Assembly: GCF_000429525.1 (NCBI RefSeq)
Contig: NZ_AUCA01000006.1
Span: forward strand, 35,178-99,177
Length of the DNA stretch: 64,000 nucleotides
Direction: 5' to 3'
Source: Alicyclobacillus contaminans DSM 17975
Lineage (GTDB): Bacteria > Bacillota > Bacilli > Alicyclobacillales > Alicyclobacillaceae
Shown one piece after another: positions 27,961 through 37,967 of this stretch. Position 1 is the first letter of the stretch, and each line of letters begins with the position of its first letter. Below the pieces are notes generated by a model. It worked only from the letters and a program-made list of their open reading frames with translations, was not told the DNA's origin and did no database searches. The translations under genes and the position numbers were made by a program.

Positions 27961-28977
27961 TTATGTGGCCAATCCCGCGACGGCGCTCCATGCCGTCCGG
28001 ATAGGCGACGGTACATTCGACCAGGCTGTTGTGACATTGATAGCGTTGTTCGCCAAGGAGGACGCCATCCCCTGCCAGCTCGATTGGACCTGTGGCGAAA
28101 GAACACCCGTAGAAACCTGCAGCAGTTGGTCAGGCGTGGCGGAAACCACGCCCGGCTTCCACGTGTGATTCGCGAATGCCAACAAGTCCTCGACCGCCGC
28201 CTGCACATCGGGCATCGCCGGCTGTGTGCTGATCCCGGATACGCCGGGTTGAGGTACGAGCGACAGGAGCACGGCGCGCGCCGCGGACAGGGTCGACGCT
28301 TCCGCAGCACTCAGCACGTGATTGGTGATGACAATGGGTGGCACGGGCCCGCTCGCGCTCTGGGACGGCGCGGATGCGTTCACCGCCTGCAGTTGCACGT
28401 TCGGAGCGGCCGCGTACAACCCACCGAGCGTCGCTTGCTCCGCCGACGCCGGCACGCCGCTTGGTCCCGACAGCCAACCGACCACTGGCGCCGAGGTCGT
28501 CCATCCGGCGCTTTCCAGGGTACCTGCCAACCACCCCGTGCCGTAGCCGGTGATGGCCTCATCCGGTACGCGTTGCCGGAAGTTCGCTAAGTTCCCCAGC
28601 TGACGATTGCCCGCTGTGGACAACCATTCAAACATCACCTGCGGATGCTGCTGGACCATGGTTGCAAAAGCGTTGTCCGGCAAGTCTGCCGAGGCCACCA
28701 TCACCAGCCCCACGCCGGTGCTCCGAATGGCTTGCGCAACCTCCTGTTCGAGCTGCCCAGACGTGCAGAACTTCACCTGCACATTGAGGCCGGACGCCGA
28801 TTCCAGCGTCTGCACGGCGTCAGCGGTCCAACCCGGTGGATTGCCAACCACCAATACTTCCGCAGACGACTTCTGGACGGTCGGCTTCATGGCCGACAGG
28901 TCCGGCGCACCACAGCCCACCACAGCCACGCAACTGAACGCGGAACAGAGTGCCAGCCAGTGAAACGGACGATGCAT
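27961..28977 (-). CDS. lipoprotein, distantly BMP/Med-like
   Basis: This exported protein of about 338 residues has a short signal peptide and lipobox (VVGC at residues 19-22 from the chosen ATG). The ATG follows GGAGGAAGG; the open frame extends 39 codons further without a better site. The mature part resembles a periplasmic-binding-like fold: EVLVVGNPPGW, VGLVMVASADLPD, GYGTGWLAGTLESAGW and VVGWLSGP are reminiscent of BMP-family lipoproteins such as Bacillus Med. The similarity is weak, so the function is unproven. It is upstream of the ymfK-like gene on the same strand. Confidence 0.65.
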   Translation of the reverse strand: MHRPFHWLALCSAFSCVAVVGCGAPDLSAMKPTVQKSSAEVLVVGNPPGWTADAVQTLESASGLNVQVKFCTSGQLEQEVAQAIRSTGVGLVMVASADLPDNAFATMVQQHPQVMFEWLSTAGNRQLGNLANFRQRVPDEAITGYGTGWLAGTLESAGWTTSAPVVGWLSGPSGVPASAEQATLGGLYAAAPNVQLQAVNASAPSQSASGPVPPIVITNHVLSAAEASTLSAARAVLLSLVPQPGVSGISTQPAMPDVQAAVEDLLAFANHTWKPGVVSATPDQLLQVSTGVLSPQVQSSWQGMASSLANNAINVTTAWSNVPSPIRTAWSAVAGLAT

Positions 28978-29129
28978 GACTGTACCTTCCTCCACAGAGC
29001 CAATCCCAACAGGCGACCGCACAGAACCCGGCGCCTGTCGTTCCCGACTCATTGTACCATTTTTGGTTCGACATCTCTTGCCTTTCAAGAACAATGTACG
29101 GATAATATGGGTGAGAGGTGGGGAGTCTC

Positions 29130-29471
29130 ATGCCAAGTACGGGTGGCGAACACCTGTCCGTTGCAAAAGCGCTGTACCAATTGGATTTCTACCTTCGGAC
29201 GCTGAACATGCCGCTGACGGTTGTAGATCTGTATGAACGGGCATATAAGACGCGCCGGGGAGACCATTACGACGACCGCTGGGTCGTGTGCTTGCATGAG
29301 AATCCGGATGTCGCGGCTTCCATTGAAGAGCCGTTTACGACGCAGACCATCATCGAGACCCTCATGCGGACCGGTCACGAACCCATTGTCCGTGCGTTGA
29401 TGAAGGAAGTTCGGAAGCGCAAAATCGTATTCACGCAGGCATACATGATTGGATTGCCAAAAAAACCTTGA
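29130..29471 (+). CDS. hypothetical protein
   Basis: I do not recognise this 113-residue soluble protein. Its ribosome site (GAGAGGTGGGGAG) precedes ATG (MPSTGG) at proper distance, and an intrinsic terminator follows the stop, so it appears to be a complete monocistronic plus-strand gene. It is rich in charged helices with no membrane segment. It is divergent from the lipoprotein gene on its left. Confidence 0.7.
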   Translation: MPSTGGEHLSVAKALYQLDFYLRTLNMPLTVVDLYERAYKTRRGDHYDDRWVVCLHENPDVAASIEEPFTTQTIIETLMRTGHEPIVRALMKEVRKRKIVFTQAYMIGLPKKP

Positions 29472-29492
29472 TTCTTGGCCAAACATAAATAG

Positions 29493-29514
29493 GGGGCGCG
29501 GCAGCGCCCCTTTT
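29493..29514 (+). terminator. intrinsic terminator
   Basis: The stem GGGGCGC/GCGCCCC with loop GGCA is followed by TTTTGTT, 21 bp past the plus-strand gene. It may also act weakly for the leftward gene that ends 18 bp away. Confidence 0.9.
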
Positions 29515-29532
29515 GTTGTGTGCCCCAATCCT

Positions 29533-30120
29533 TTACGGTGCGGAATTGTCCAACAGGGATTGATACCAACAATCTTCGGGCCCCTCGATGTCGCTGGACG
29601 CCTGGGTGGCCAGCAGGTCCGTGAACTGGGCGGGTTCCGCTGTGCTGACCGCCGCACCCAGTTTCGCGTAAGCGTCCCTGCCCAAACCGGCGCCAGCCAC
29701 AACGCGGCCATCCTGCAGGATGTACAGGTGGGCATCATCCACTGCCACGCCGCTTTGATAGACATTTTCAAAGAACGTCTGAACATCGTGTTCCACCATC
29801 GCGTCGGTCTGTCCCGTCGCGCCGTCCAGCGCCAACTCCACAGTGCCGCTGACCGTGTAATGGTTTGGCGCATCCGCGGGCAATACCACCCATTCCTGTA
29901 AATCGGACAATTGATTGAGATGCGACTTCAAGTCGGCCAACACCGAATCGGGTACGTCGGCATCCGAAATCGGAGGCGCGGATTGCGCCGCACCCAATCC
30001 CGCGGCGCTGGTCGGCTGCAGGTTTAGACTGGCCGCGCAGGCGGTGAAGGCGGCCCCGCACACGATGATGGCGGACATCAACACTTTGCGCGGATCGAAA
30101 AACGGGCTGGCCATCGACAT
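29533..30120 (-). CDS. putative exported lipoprotein, unknown function
   Basis: This protein of about 195 residues has a hydrophobic N-terminal segment ending FTACAAS, compatible with a lipoprotein signal. The rest is acidic, with no recognised domain; it contains a repeated Ala-rich beta/alpha pattern and a DCWYQSLLD end. ATG (MSMASPFF) is chosen because GGAGG lies 8 nt upstream. It follows ftsK/spoIIIE after 50 bp on the same strand, so expression from that promoter is possible. Confidence 0.6.
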   Translation of the reverse strand: MSMASPFFDPRKVLMSAIIVCGAAFTACAASLNLQPTSAAGLGAAQSAPPISDADVPDSVLADLKSHLNQLSDLQEWVVLPADAPNHYTVSGTVELALDGATGQTDAMVEHDVQTFFENVYQSGVAVDDAHLYILQDGRVVAGAGLGRDAYAKLGAAVSTAEPAQFTDLLATQASSDIEGPEDCWYQSLLDNSAP

Positions 30121-30172
30121 TTCGGACACCTCCAGCGCTTGTCCTTACATCTGTATGTCGATGGCCGCCCGA

Positions 30173-32617
30173 TTAGTCTCCGTCGTTCGCCACAGTCCCA
30201 CCCGGCGCGTACTTTCTGCGCAGCTCCTGCCACTGCGCCGCCGTGATCAAAACCTCGCGCGGTTTGCTGCCTTCAAACGGCCCCACCAGCCCCTCCTGCT
30301 CCATTTGGTCGATGATTCTGGCCGCTCTCGAGTATCCCACGCGAAACCGACGCTGGACCATGGACACGGACGCCTGCCCCGCTTCCACCACCAGGTCCAC
30401 CGCGTCCGCGAACAGGGCGTCCACTTCCTGATGCTGCACCGCAGCCTCGGCCGTCTCTTCCAGGTGGTTGAGGTCCACGGTATATACCACGTTTTGTTGT
30501 TGCTTGACATAGTCCACCAGTGCCTCAATTTCCTGTTCGGACACGAACGCCCCCTGGACGCGCACCGGTTTGGATGCGCCCACCGGCAGATACAACATAT
30601 CGCCGCGGCCCAGGAGCTTTTCCGCCCCCCCGCCGTCGAGGATGGTCCGAGAATCCGCCATCGAGGACACAGCAAACGCAATGCGGCTGGGAATGTTGGC
30701 CTTGATGACGCCGGTGATAACATCCACCGACGGGCGCTGCGTCGCCACAATCAGATGGATGCCTGCCGCGCGCGCCATCTGCGCAATCCGGCAAATGGCG
30801 TCTTCCACATCCCCCGGCGCAACCATCATGAGGTCCGCCAACTCGTCCACAATCACCACGATGTACGGCAGCGGATCGAGTCCGTCCCCTTGCACCAACT
30901 GATTGTACCGCTCAATGTCGCGCGCCCCTCGCTCCGCGAACTGGCGGTAGCGCGTCTCCATTTCCTCCACAATTTTCTTCAGTGCGAACGCCGCTTTGCG
31001 CGGATCCGTCACCACAGGCGCCAACAGATGGGGGATCCCGTTGTATCCGCTCAACTCCACCATTTTTGGGTCAATCATCAAAAACTTCACTTCGTGCGGT
31101 TTCGCCTTCATCAAGATGGAGGCAATCATCCCATTGATGCACACGCTCTTGCCCGATCCGGTCGCGCCCGCGACCAACAGGTGAGGCATTTTCTGCAGAT
31201 TGCCGACGATGGCGGCCCCGGATATGTCCCGTCCGAGCGCCAGCGTCAAGCGACTGGCTTCACGCTGGAATTCGGTCGACTCAAATACCTCCCGCAGCGT
31301 GACCACGGCAATCTCTTCGTTCGGGACCTCAATCCCCACCACCGGTTTGCCGGGTACCGGCGCCTCAATCCGAATGTCTCGCGCAGCCAGCGCCAACGCG
31401 ATGTCATCGGTCAAATTGACGATGCGCGACACCTTCACCCCAGTCGCCGGTTGCACCTCGTACCGCGTGACGGCCGGCCCGCGGCTGATTTCCAGCACCT
31501 TCGCCTGTACACCGAAGCTCTCCAGCGTCGCCTCCAACTTGCGCGCGTTTTCCTGGATAGCTTTCTGCGAAAATCCGCCGGATCCGGCGGGTGGCAGAGA
31601 AAACATCCGCAGCGGTGGCAGTTGGTAATTCTCATCCCGCACCGGCGCCCCCACCGGATAGGCGTCGGCCTTTTGGGTGGGGCGCGGCGACGGACTCAAT
31701 TCCGATTTCTGTTCCGGGAACTTCACGGTGATGGTGCGCCCCGATTGTTCCATGCGCGGCAAGGTGCCTTCCTTTTCCTCCACATCCTGTTTCTCGCGGA
31801 GTTTTGCGGTGAAGTCATGAACCACCGGCGGCTGGTCACCGTCCACATCCCACGGCAGCGCTCCCGCTTCCAGCGCCGATTCCGTCGTTTCGGGCGCCCC
31901 CGTCTGCTTCTGTCCGCGACGCGATCGGTTCGATTGTTGCCGCCCCTTCTCGGCAGGAAGTTTGCCTTTCTGTTCTTCCGTACCGAACAGCAGGGACGCA
32001 TACTGCCGACTTCCTTTCCACAGGCCCGTCAAGCGGGCTTCCATCCACTTCGTGCCTCGCTGCACCACGGCCACCACCGAAACTTCCAGCAGCAGCGCCA
32101 AACCGATGATCGCGCACACCGGTAGCACGACGCGGATACCGATCCCCGCGAACAGGTAGTGAAACACCGAAAAAACCGCACAGCCCACCAGTCCGCCGCC
32201 GGCTTCCGGAGGGCCTCCACCGGTGGCGTGGCCATTGAGCACATCATTGCGCAATTCAATGATGGCTGTCCACGTGGCGTGCCACAGCGGCACCGGCTGG
32301 CCAGGTTCTGTGTATTGTGCGATGTCCGCGTAAAACCCCTGATGAATATACGTCAGCCACGTGATGAACAGGATCAACATCCCCATGTGGCGACTCGTCC
32401 ACGGAAAAGAAGTGCGCCGCACCATAATGTAAATCCCGGCATAGCCGGTGAAAATGGGCAGCAAAAAACTCCAACTACCGGCCAGGAAGATGAAGATCAC
32501 ATCGAGATTTCGCCCGACCACGCCGAGACGGCCCAACGTCAATATGCTCATCGTCAGGATAATCAATCCAACCAATTCAAAGTAGAAGATGTTCTGCTGT
32601 TGCTTCTTTTTTCCCAT
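30173..32617 (-). CDS. DNA translocase FtsK/SpoIIIE
   Basis: This protein of about 814 residues pumps chromosomal DNA through the septum. It has an N-terminal domain with about four transmembrane helices (residues 10-180), a charged linker, a RecA-like motor with Walker [13 protein letters not shown] (about residue 490) and Walker [13 protein letters not shown], and a C-terminal winged-helix gamma domain ([20 protein letters not shown]) that reads orienting sequences. ATG (MGKKKQQQN) has GGAGGAAG upstream. The tepA-ylzJ-spoIIIE order is that of Bacillus subtilis, favouring SpoIIIE. Confidence 0.94.
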   Translation of the reverse strand: MGKKKQQQNIFYFELVGLIILTMSILTLGRLGVVGRNLDVIFIFLAGSWSFLLPIFTGYAGIYIMVRRTSFPWTSRHMGMLILFITWLTYIHQGFYADIAQYTEPGQPVPLWHATWTAIIELRNDVLNGHATGGGPPEAGGGLVGCAVFSVFHYLFAGIGIRVVLPVCAIIGLALLLEVSVVAVVQRGTKWMEARLTGLWKGSRQYASLLFGTEEQKGKLPAEKGRQQSNRSRRGQKQTGAPETTESALEAGALPWDVDGDQPPVVHDFTAKLREKQDVEEKEGTLPRMEQSGRTITVKFPEQKSELSPSPRPTQKADAYPVGAPVRDENYQLPPLRMFSLPPAGSGGFSQKAIQENARKLEATLESFGVQAKVLEISRGPAVTRYEVQPATGVKVSRIVNLTDDIALALAARDIRIEAPVPGKPVVGIEVPNEEIAVVTLREVFESTEFQREASRLTLALGRDISGAAIVGNLQKMPHLLVAGATGSGKSVCINGMIASILMKAKPHEVKFLMIDPKMVELSGYNGIPHLLAPVVTDPRKAAFALKKIVEEMETRYRQFAERGARDIERYNQLVQGDGLDPLPYIVVIVDELADLMMVAPGDVEDAICRIAQMARAAGIHLIVATQRPSVDVITGVIKANIPSRIAFAVSSMADSRTILDGGGAEKLLGRGDMLYLPVGASKPVRVQGAFVSEQEIEALVDYVKQQQNVVYTVDLNHLEETAEAAVQHQEVDALFADAVDLVVEAGQASVSMVQRRFRVGYSRAARIIDQMEQEGLVGPFEGSKPREVLITAAQWQELRRKYAPGGTVANDGD

Positions 32618-32692
32618 GCTCTTCCTCCGCGTTGCCGCGCAGCCGTGCGCCGTCTTATGAAACAATTCGTGTCTGAACGGATCATTCCTGCA

Positions 32693-32721
32693 ATAAAGAA
32701 GGGCCGGCGCTCAGCCGGCCC
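32693..32721 (-). terminator. intrinsic terminator after ylzJ
   Basis: The stem GGGCCGGC/GCCGGCCC with a 5-nt loop is followed by TTCTTTATT on the minus strand, 13 bp past the ylzJ stop. It separates tepA-ylzJ from ftsK. Confidence 0.85.
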
Positions 32722-32733
32722 ACGACTCCGATA

Positions 32734-32967
32734 TCATCCGCGTTGCCCGGATGGCAGTTGAATCAGGCACCCCGGCTGCCACTCCGGTTTCAGGTAATGC
32801 TTGGGGTTTCCGCTGATGACGCGTTCAATCCGTGCCATTCCACCTTCCACCGGTTCCACGACCATGGTGGCCCCTTCCAGCGTCACCTCACGAAACCGGG
32901 ACGGCCGATCGGACGCCGCGTCCATGAACACCCACTCCGACGGAATCACCGACCACAACAGTGTCAT
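32734..32967 (-). CDS. YlzJ-like family protein
   Basis: This 77-residue protein matches the YlzJ-like family (PF14035), of unknown function and found in spore formers next to tepA and spoIIIE. Conserved features are the N-terminal [12 protein letters not shown] and the C-terminal YLKPEWQPG. The start overlaps the tepA stop by 4 bp. Confidence 0.85.
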   Translation of the reverse strand: MTLLWSVIPSEWVFMDAASDRPSRFREVTLEGATMVVEPVEGGMARIERVISGNPKHYLKPEWQPGCLIQLPSGQRG

Positions 32968-33743
32968 TGGACCGCTTCCTTTCCGCCCTCCGGCTTTGCC
33001 ACCCGTTTGGCGTCCACCAGCTGCCGCAGTTTGGCCATTGCCTGCCCGAGTCCGCCCACTTCGTCAATCAATCCGTATTTCACCGCGTCCCGCCCGACGA
33101 CCGTGCTGCCGATATCGCGGGCCATCTCTCCCGTGTTCAGCATGAGGCGGCGAAACACCTCTTCGCTGATGCGCGAATGTTCCACCACAAAGCGCGTCAC
33201 CCGTTCCTGCATGCGCTCCAAATACTCGAAGGACTGGGGTACGCCAATCACCATGCCGGTCAGTCGAATTGGGTGAATAGTCATGGAGGCCGTTTCGGCA
33301 ATGAAGCTGTAGTCGGCGCTGACGGCGATGGGTACGCCGATGGAGTGGCCTCCGCCGAGGACGATGGAGACGGTCGGTTTGCTGAGGCTCGCGACCATTT
33401 CGGCGATGGCGAGTCCCGCTTCCACATCTCCCCCCACCGTGTTCAACACCAGCAACAATCCCTCAATGGCGTCGTTTTGCTCCACGGCGACCAACTGCGG
33501 AATCACGTGCTCGTACTTGGTCGTCTTGTTCTGTGGCGGCAGGACCAGATGCCCTTCCACCTGTCCAATGATGGTCAGACAATAAATGCTCGAATCCGCT
33601 TCGACTGGATTGGTCTGCCCCAACGATTCAACGTTTCGAACGATGGCTCCTTCCGACGGTTCCGCCGTTTCCGAAGCCGCCGCCCGCGGGGCCGTCCCTC
33701 CCGTACTCCGCAACACCGCATTGATGCGATCCCGCATGTCCAA
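32964..33743 (-). CDS. tepA: ClpP-like translocation-enhancing protein TepA
   Basis: TepA is a ClpP/SppA-type protein of Bacilli. The 259-residue protein has a crotonase/ClpP fold: [21 protein letters not shown] (about residue 90) and [16 protein letters not shown] (about 125-140), where the Ser of GGGHSIG is the candidate nucleophile. In Bacillus subtilis TepA was linked to secretion and to degradation of small acid-soluble spore proteins on germination. It forms an overlapping pair with ylzJ. Confidence 0.92.
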   Translation of the reverse strand: MDMRDRINAVLRSTGGTAPRAAASETAEPSEGAIVRNVESLGQTNPVEADSSIYCLTIIGQVEGHLVLPPQNKTTKYEHVIPQLVAVEQNDAIEGLLLVLNTVGGDVEAGLAIAEMVASLSKPTVSIVLGGGHSIGVPIAVSADYSFIAETASMTIHPIRLTGMVIGVPQSFEYLERMQERVTRFVVEHSRISEEVFRRLMLNTGEMARDIGSTVVGRDAVKYGLIDEVGGLGQAMAKLRQLVDAKRVAKPEGGKEAVQ

Positions 33744-33810
33744 CTCCCAACGACTCCTTCCCTCACATCCGGATGTTGGGTAGTATGGACGTTCACTGTG
33801 CGGACATACA

Positions 33811-33838
33811 GAAAAGCGGTCCGCCCATGGGCGGACCG
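33811..33838 (-). terminator. intrinsic terminator after RNase J gene
   Basis: A perfect stem CGGTCCGCCC/GGGCGGACCG with loop AT is followed by CTTTTCTG on the minus strand, directly after the stop codon. Confidence 0.88.
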
Positions 33839-33840
33839 GC

Positions 33841-35496
33841 TCACGCCTCCATGATGATGGGCAGAATCATCGGACGCCGTCGAGTCTGTTCATACAGGAA
33901 ACGGCCGAGCGTGTCCCGCACCGCGGTCTTCAAGGAAGACCACTCGCTGATGTTATCGGACACCAGCTTGGTGAGCGTCGACTCCACCAATTTGGTCGCC
34001 TCGTCCAGCAACGCCTCCGATTCCCGCACGTACACGAAACCGCGCGAGATGATGTCGGGTCCGGACAAAATGTTGCCCGACGTCTTCGACAGCGTGACCA
34101 CCACAACCAGAATACCATCCTGCGACAGCAGCTTCCGATCGCGCAGCACAATATTGCCCACGTCGCCGACACCCAGTCCGTCAATCATCACGGTACCCGC
34201 AGGAATCTTCGATCCGTACCGAGCCGCGCCGTTGTCGAACTCCACAGTGTCCCCGAGATCCAGGATGAAGATGTTTTCTTCCTGAATCCCCACGCTCATG
34301 GCCAACTCCGCGTGCACCCGCTGCATCCGGTACTCCCCGTGCACCGGCACGAAATACCGGGGCTTGGTCAGGTTGAGCATCAGCTTCAATTCCTCCTGAC
34401 TGCCGTGCCCGGACACGTGTACACCGCGGTAGATCACGTGGGCGCCAACGCGGAACAGCTGATCAATGGTCCGAAACACGTACTTTTCGTTTCCAGGAAT
34501 CGGCGAGCTCGCCAACACCACCGTGTCGCCCGGCATAATCTCAATTTTGCGGTGGGCCGAACGAGCCATCCGCGTCAGCGCTGACATCGGTTCTCCCTGG
34601 CTGCCCGTCGACAGAATGACGACTTTCTCCGGCGGCATTTTCGCCACGTCATCCACGTCAATCAGCGTGGATGGCAGCATCTCCAGGTAACCGAGCTGCG
34701 ACGCAATCTGGATATTGTTGACCATGCTTCGCCCCACCACGGCCACTTTGCGGCCGTGCCGTTCCGCCGATTGGATGACCTGCTGCAGACGGTGAATGTT
34801 CGACGCAAACGTCGCCAAAATTACCCGTCCCGGCGCCTGAGCCACAATTTCATCAATCTTTTTCCCCACCACGCGTTCGGACGGCGTGAATCCCTCGCGC
34901 TCCGCGTTCGTGCTGTCCGCCACCAGCGCCAACACCCCTCGCTGCCCATACGCTGCGAGTTTGGCCAAGTCCGCCTGGCGCCCGTCCACCGGCGTGTGAT
35001 CAAATTTGAAGTCCCCCGTGTGAACGACCAATCCTTCCGGCGTATCGATGGCGAAACCACCCGTGTCAGGAATGCTGTGATTCACATAAAAGAATGAGAC
35101 CTCAAACGCACCCACGCGAACCGATGTATTGCCGTCGAGCGTGATCAGTTTGGTCGAGTCCAACAGACCGTGCTCGCGAAGCTTGTTTTCCACCAAGCCC
35201 AGCGTCAGGCGCGTGCCGTACACGGGAACCTGCAGACTTTTCAGCACGTACGGCAAGCCGCCGATGTGGTCTTCGTGCCCGTGCGTGAGAAAGATTCCGC
35301 GCACTTTATCACGGTTGTCCAACAGATACGTGATATCGGGAATCACCGCGTCAATGCCCAGCATTTCTTCCTCTGGAAATTTGAGACCGGCATCAACCAC
35401 AATGATGTCGTCGCCATAGCGATACGCGGTCATGTTCTTGCCAATTTCACCGACACCGCCAAGGGGAATGATGATGAGTTTTGGATGTTTAGCCAA
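33841..35496 (-). CDS. ribonuclease J
   Basis: RNase J is a metallo-beta-lactamase/beta-CASP 5'-exo- and endoribonuclease for mRNA turnover and rRNA maturation. The 551-residue protein has GGVGEIGKN, the metal motif [10 protein letters not shown] (about residue 75), [11 protein letters not shown], beta-[12 protein letters not shown] and [14 protein letters not shown], then a C-terminal domain. Start is TTG ([10 protein letters not shown]), because GGAGGTG lies 7 nt upstream and the length equals RnjA. Gene order tepA-rnj after dapA resembles ymfA/rnjB in Bacillus, so it could be RnjB; similarity alone cannot decide. Confidence 0.94.
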   Translation of the reverse strand: MAKHPKLIIIPLGGVGEIGKNMTAYRYGDDIIVVDAGLKFPEEEMLGIDAVIPDITYLLDNRDKVRGIFLTHGHEDHIGGLPYVLKSLQVPVYGTRLTLGLVENKLREHGLLDSTKLITLDGNTSVRVGAFEVSFFYVNHSIPDTGGFAIDTPEGLVVHTGDFKFDHTPVDGRQADLAKLAAYGQRGVLALVADSTNAEREGFTPSERVVGKKIDEIVAQAPGRVILATFASNIHRLQQVIQSAERHGRKVAVVGRSMVNNIQIASQLGYLEMLPSTLIDVDDVAKMPPEKVVILSTGSQGEPMSALTRMARSAHRKIEIMPGDTVVLASSPIPGNEKYVFRTIDQLFRVGAHVIYRGVHVSGHGSQEELKLMLNLTKPRYFVPVHGEYRMQRVHAELAMSVGIQEENIFILDLGDTVEFDNGAARYGSKIPAGTVMIDGLGVGDVGNIVLRDRKLLSQDGILVVVVTLSKTSGNILSGPDIISRGFVYVRESEALLDEATKLVESTLTKLVSDNISEWSSLKTAVRDTLGRFLYEQTRRRPMILPIIMEA

Positions 35497-35754
35497 AGTT
35501 GCACCTCCATTGCATAAAAAGAGCACCTTGCGAATTTTACATAAATTGTAAATTCAAGAATACACACGAATTCTGTGTCCCGCTATCCGACCAGTTGTTC
35601 GAACTGCGCCCGCATGAGTCCGTCCGCTCGATACGCAGATCTGTCCTGGTCATCACGCGTTCGAGTGATGATGTTGGTTCTTTGAAATTCAAAGCCGCAC
35701 CAGTCACTTTGACACCATTATACCCAGCCCCGCTCCATCACACAACCGAAGAAT
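35497..35754. other. 5' region of the RNase J gene
   Basis: This AT-rich interval of about 260 bp has a near-palindrome (TTTACAATTTATGTAAA, about 35538-35554) 45-60 bp before the TTG start. It may hold the RNase J promoter and 5' UTR. I see no ORF and no riboswitch I can name. Confidence 0.35.
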
Positions 35755-35785
35755 GCAAAAAGGGCCGGGGTTGCCTCCCCGACCC
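35755..35785 (-). terminator. intrinsic terminator after dapA
   Basis: The stem GTCGGGG/CCCCGGC followed by CTTTTTGC on the minus strand lies 24 bp past the dapA stop and closes the asd-dapG-dapA operon. Confidence 0.85.
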
Positions 35786-35808
35786 AACTCGTTTCCCGAG
35801 ACCGGTGC

Positions 35809-36687
35809 TTACAATTTGCCCAAGCGCTGTAGTTCCGTGCGCAGTTCGTCGACCACCGACTGCGGCGCAGCCACCAAAGGCAGGCGCAATCCACCGCTGG
35901 GCAGTCCGAGTAATTCCATGGCAGCCTTCAGCGGCGCCGGACTCGACACCCGGAACAGCGCCTCAAAGATAGGCAGCAGCCCCAGCGCCCATCGCTGGGC
36001 CTCCGCCATCCGTCCGCTCACAAACGCGTCCATCATGTTCCGCATTTCCGGCCCCACCACGTGCGAGGCAACGCTGACCACGCCGTACGCGCCGAGAGCC
36101 ATCATGGGCAATGTGAACTTATCGTCACCGCTGTACACCAACAGGTCGTCCGGCTTGTTCGCCATCAGGCGCAGGATGTGCGTAAAATCGCCACTGGCCT
36201 CTTTCACCGATACTACGTTCGGCAGCTCGGCCAACCGCAAAAGCGTCGGAACCTCAATGTTCACCGCGCTGCGAGGCGGAATGTTGTAAATCATGATGGG
36301 CAGGGACACCGCTTCGGCAACCGCCGCAAAATGGGCGTACAGTCCGTCCTGCGTCGGCCGGTTGTAGTACGGAGCCACCAGCAGCAGCCCATGCACGCCA
36401 AGCTGCTCCGCTTCCTTCGACAACCGGATGGATTCGGCCGTGTTGTTGCCCCCGGTTCCCGCAATCACCGGCACCCGCCCCGCCGCGAATTCCAGCGTTT
36501 TCTCGAATAACAGCAGCTTTTCCTCGTGAGTGAGCGTCGGCGATTCGCCGGTCGTTCCGCAGACCACAAGCGCCGTGGTCCCTGTGTCAATCAGGTGGTT
36601 CACCAAACGCTCCAGCCCCGCAATATCCACGCTGCCATCGGCCGCAAACGGCGTGGCCATGGCCGTCACCAAACGTCCAAAATCCAT
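35809..36687 (-). CDS. dapA: 4-hydroxy-tetrahydrodipicolinate synthase
   Basis: DapA condenses pyruvate with aspartate semialdehyde, the branch point to lysine, diaminopimelate and, in spores, dipicolinate. The 292-residue protein has GTTGESPTL, YNIPPRS with the catalytic Tyr, and the Schiff-base Lys in VSVKEASGDF. It is 3 bp downstream of dapG with AAGGGGAA before ATG. The operon supplies precursors for both cortex peptidoglycan and DPA. Confidence 0.96.
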   Translation of the reverse strand: MDFGRLVTAMATPFAADGSVDIAGLERLVNHLIDTGTTALVVCGTTGESPTLTHEEKLLLFEKTLEFAAGRVPVIAGTGGNNTAESIRLSKEAEQLGVHGLLLVAPYYNRPTQDGLYAHFAAVAEAVSLPIMIYNIPPRSAVNIEVPTLLRLAELPNVVSVKEASGDFTHILRLMANKPDDLLVYSGDDKFTLPMMALGAYGVVSVASHVVGPEMRNMMDAFVSGRMAEAQRWALGLLPIFEALFRVSSPAPLKAAMELLGLPSGGLRLPLVAAPQSVVDELRTELQRLGKL

Positions 36688-36690
36688 CGT

Positions 36691-37914
36691 TCATTCCCCT
36701 TGTTCGTCGTCGGTTTGATCCAGACCAAAGGTGTGGTGAAGCGCCCGCACCGCAACCTGCATTTGCTCACGGCGCACCAAGCACCAAATGGTGGTGTGGG
36801 AATCCGCCGTCTGCAGAATCTCCACTCCCTGTTCCGTCAGTGCCCCGACGATGCGTGCCATGATGCCGGGAACGCCCGCGATTCCCGCGCCGACCACCGC
36901 GACCTTGGCGCAGTTCGGCACCACCATCGGCTGCACGCCGAGGCCTGCCAATGTCTCTACCGCTCGCCCTGCATCCGCGTCGGACACCGTATACGCAATT
37001 CGATCCGGCGATACCGAAATGATGTCCACACTGATTTCCCGATCCGCCATGGCGCGGAATACTTCATACGCCCCGACCGACGGTCGGTCCAGCACCAACT
37101 GGGTGATGCCCACCGTGTGCGCTACGCCGGTCACAAACCGATCCGTGACCGCGTGACTCTCCAGCACTTGGGCGTGGTTTGTGATCAGCGTTCCCTCGTC
37201 CGTGGATTCGGTGTGCCGAACGCGGATGGGAATATTTTTCTGCATCGCGATTTCGACGGCGCGCGGATGAATAACTTTCGCACCGGAATAGGCGAAATTG
37301 CAGGCTTCCGCATAGGTCACGCGCTGCAGACGGCGCGCTTCCGCGACCACCCGCGGATCGGCCGTCATCACCCCTTCCACGTCGGTGAAGATGTCGACAA
37401 ACTCCGCCTCAAGCGCCACACCGAGCGCGGTCGCCGTGGTATCGCTGCCACCGCGGCCCAAGGTCGTCACATCTCCGTCCGCCGTGACGCCCTGGAATCC
37501 GGTCACCACCACCACCTGTCCCGCACGAAGCCCATCCAGAATGCGCTGTGGTCGAATGCGCAGAATTCTGGCGTTGCCGAATTGATGATCCGTCTCAATC
37601 CCGGCCTGCGCTCCGTTGAGGACCAGCACATCATGTCCGCGGGCGCGCAGTGTACTGGCAAACACCACGGACGAGATGGCCTCGCCGCACGACATCAAGA
37701 TATCCAGTTCGCGCCGATCCACGGGATCGTCCGCTTCAATCAAACTGAGCAGGGTGTCCGTGGCATACGGATCGCCTTTCCGGCCCATGGCCGAAACCAC
37801 CACCACCACGGCGTAGCCCTTGTTGAGCGCATCCTCAACTTGCGCCACCGCCGCCAGCCGGCGCTCCCGTGTGGCAACGGAGGTACCACCAAACTTCTGT
37901 ACGAGGATTTTCAA
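36691..37914 (-). CDS. dapG: aspartate kinase (DapG type)
   Basis: DapG is aspartokinase I, which in Bacillus is controlled by meso-diaminopimelate. The protein of about 407 residues starts LKILVQKFGGTSVA and shows VVVVSAMGRKGDPYATD, TDVEGVMTADPR and two C-terminal ACT domains (VGAYEVFRAMADREISVDII; VAVVGAGIAGVPGIM). The TTG start aligns with Bacillus DapG and has AAGGTG upstream; an ATG 18 codons earlier, next to the asd stop, is an alternative. Confidence 0.93.
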   Translation of the reverse strand: MKILVQKFGGTSVATRERRLAAVAQVEDALNKGYAVVVVVSAMGRKGDPYATDTLLSLIEADDPVDRRELDILMSCGEAISSVVFASTLRARGHDVLVLNGAQAGIETDHQFGNARILRIRPQRILDGLRAGQVVVVTGFQGVTADGDVTTLGRGGSDTTATALGVALEAEFVDIFTDVEGVMTADPRVVAEARRLQRVTYAEACNFAYSGAKVIHPRAVEIAMQKNIPIRVRHTESTDEGTLITNHAQVLESHAVTDRFVTGVAHTVGITQLVLDRPSVGAYEVFRAMADREISVDIISVSPDRIAYTVSDADAGRAVETLAGLGVQPMVVPNCAKVAVVGAGIAGVPGIMARIVGALTEQGVEILQTADSHTTIWCLVRREQMQVAVRALHHTFGLDQTDDEQGE

Positions 37915-37967
37915 CGACTGCACCTTATCACGCACCGAGGGTTCCACCAGTTCGCCCAACTGCGCCA

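Noticed and set aside
29533..30120. Known sporulation lipoprotein assignment for the small exported protein
   Set aside because: Only a signal-like N-terminus is visible; I could not match the mature part to any family.
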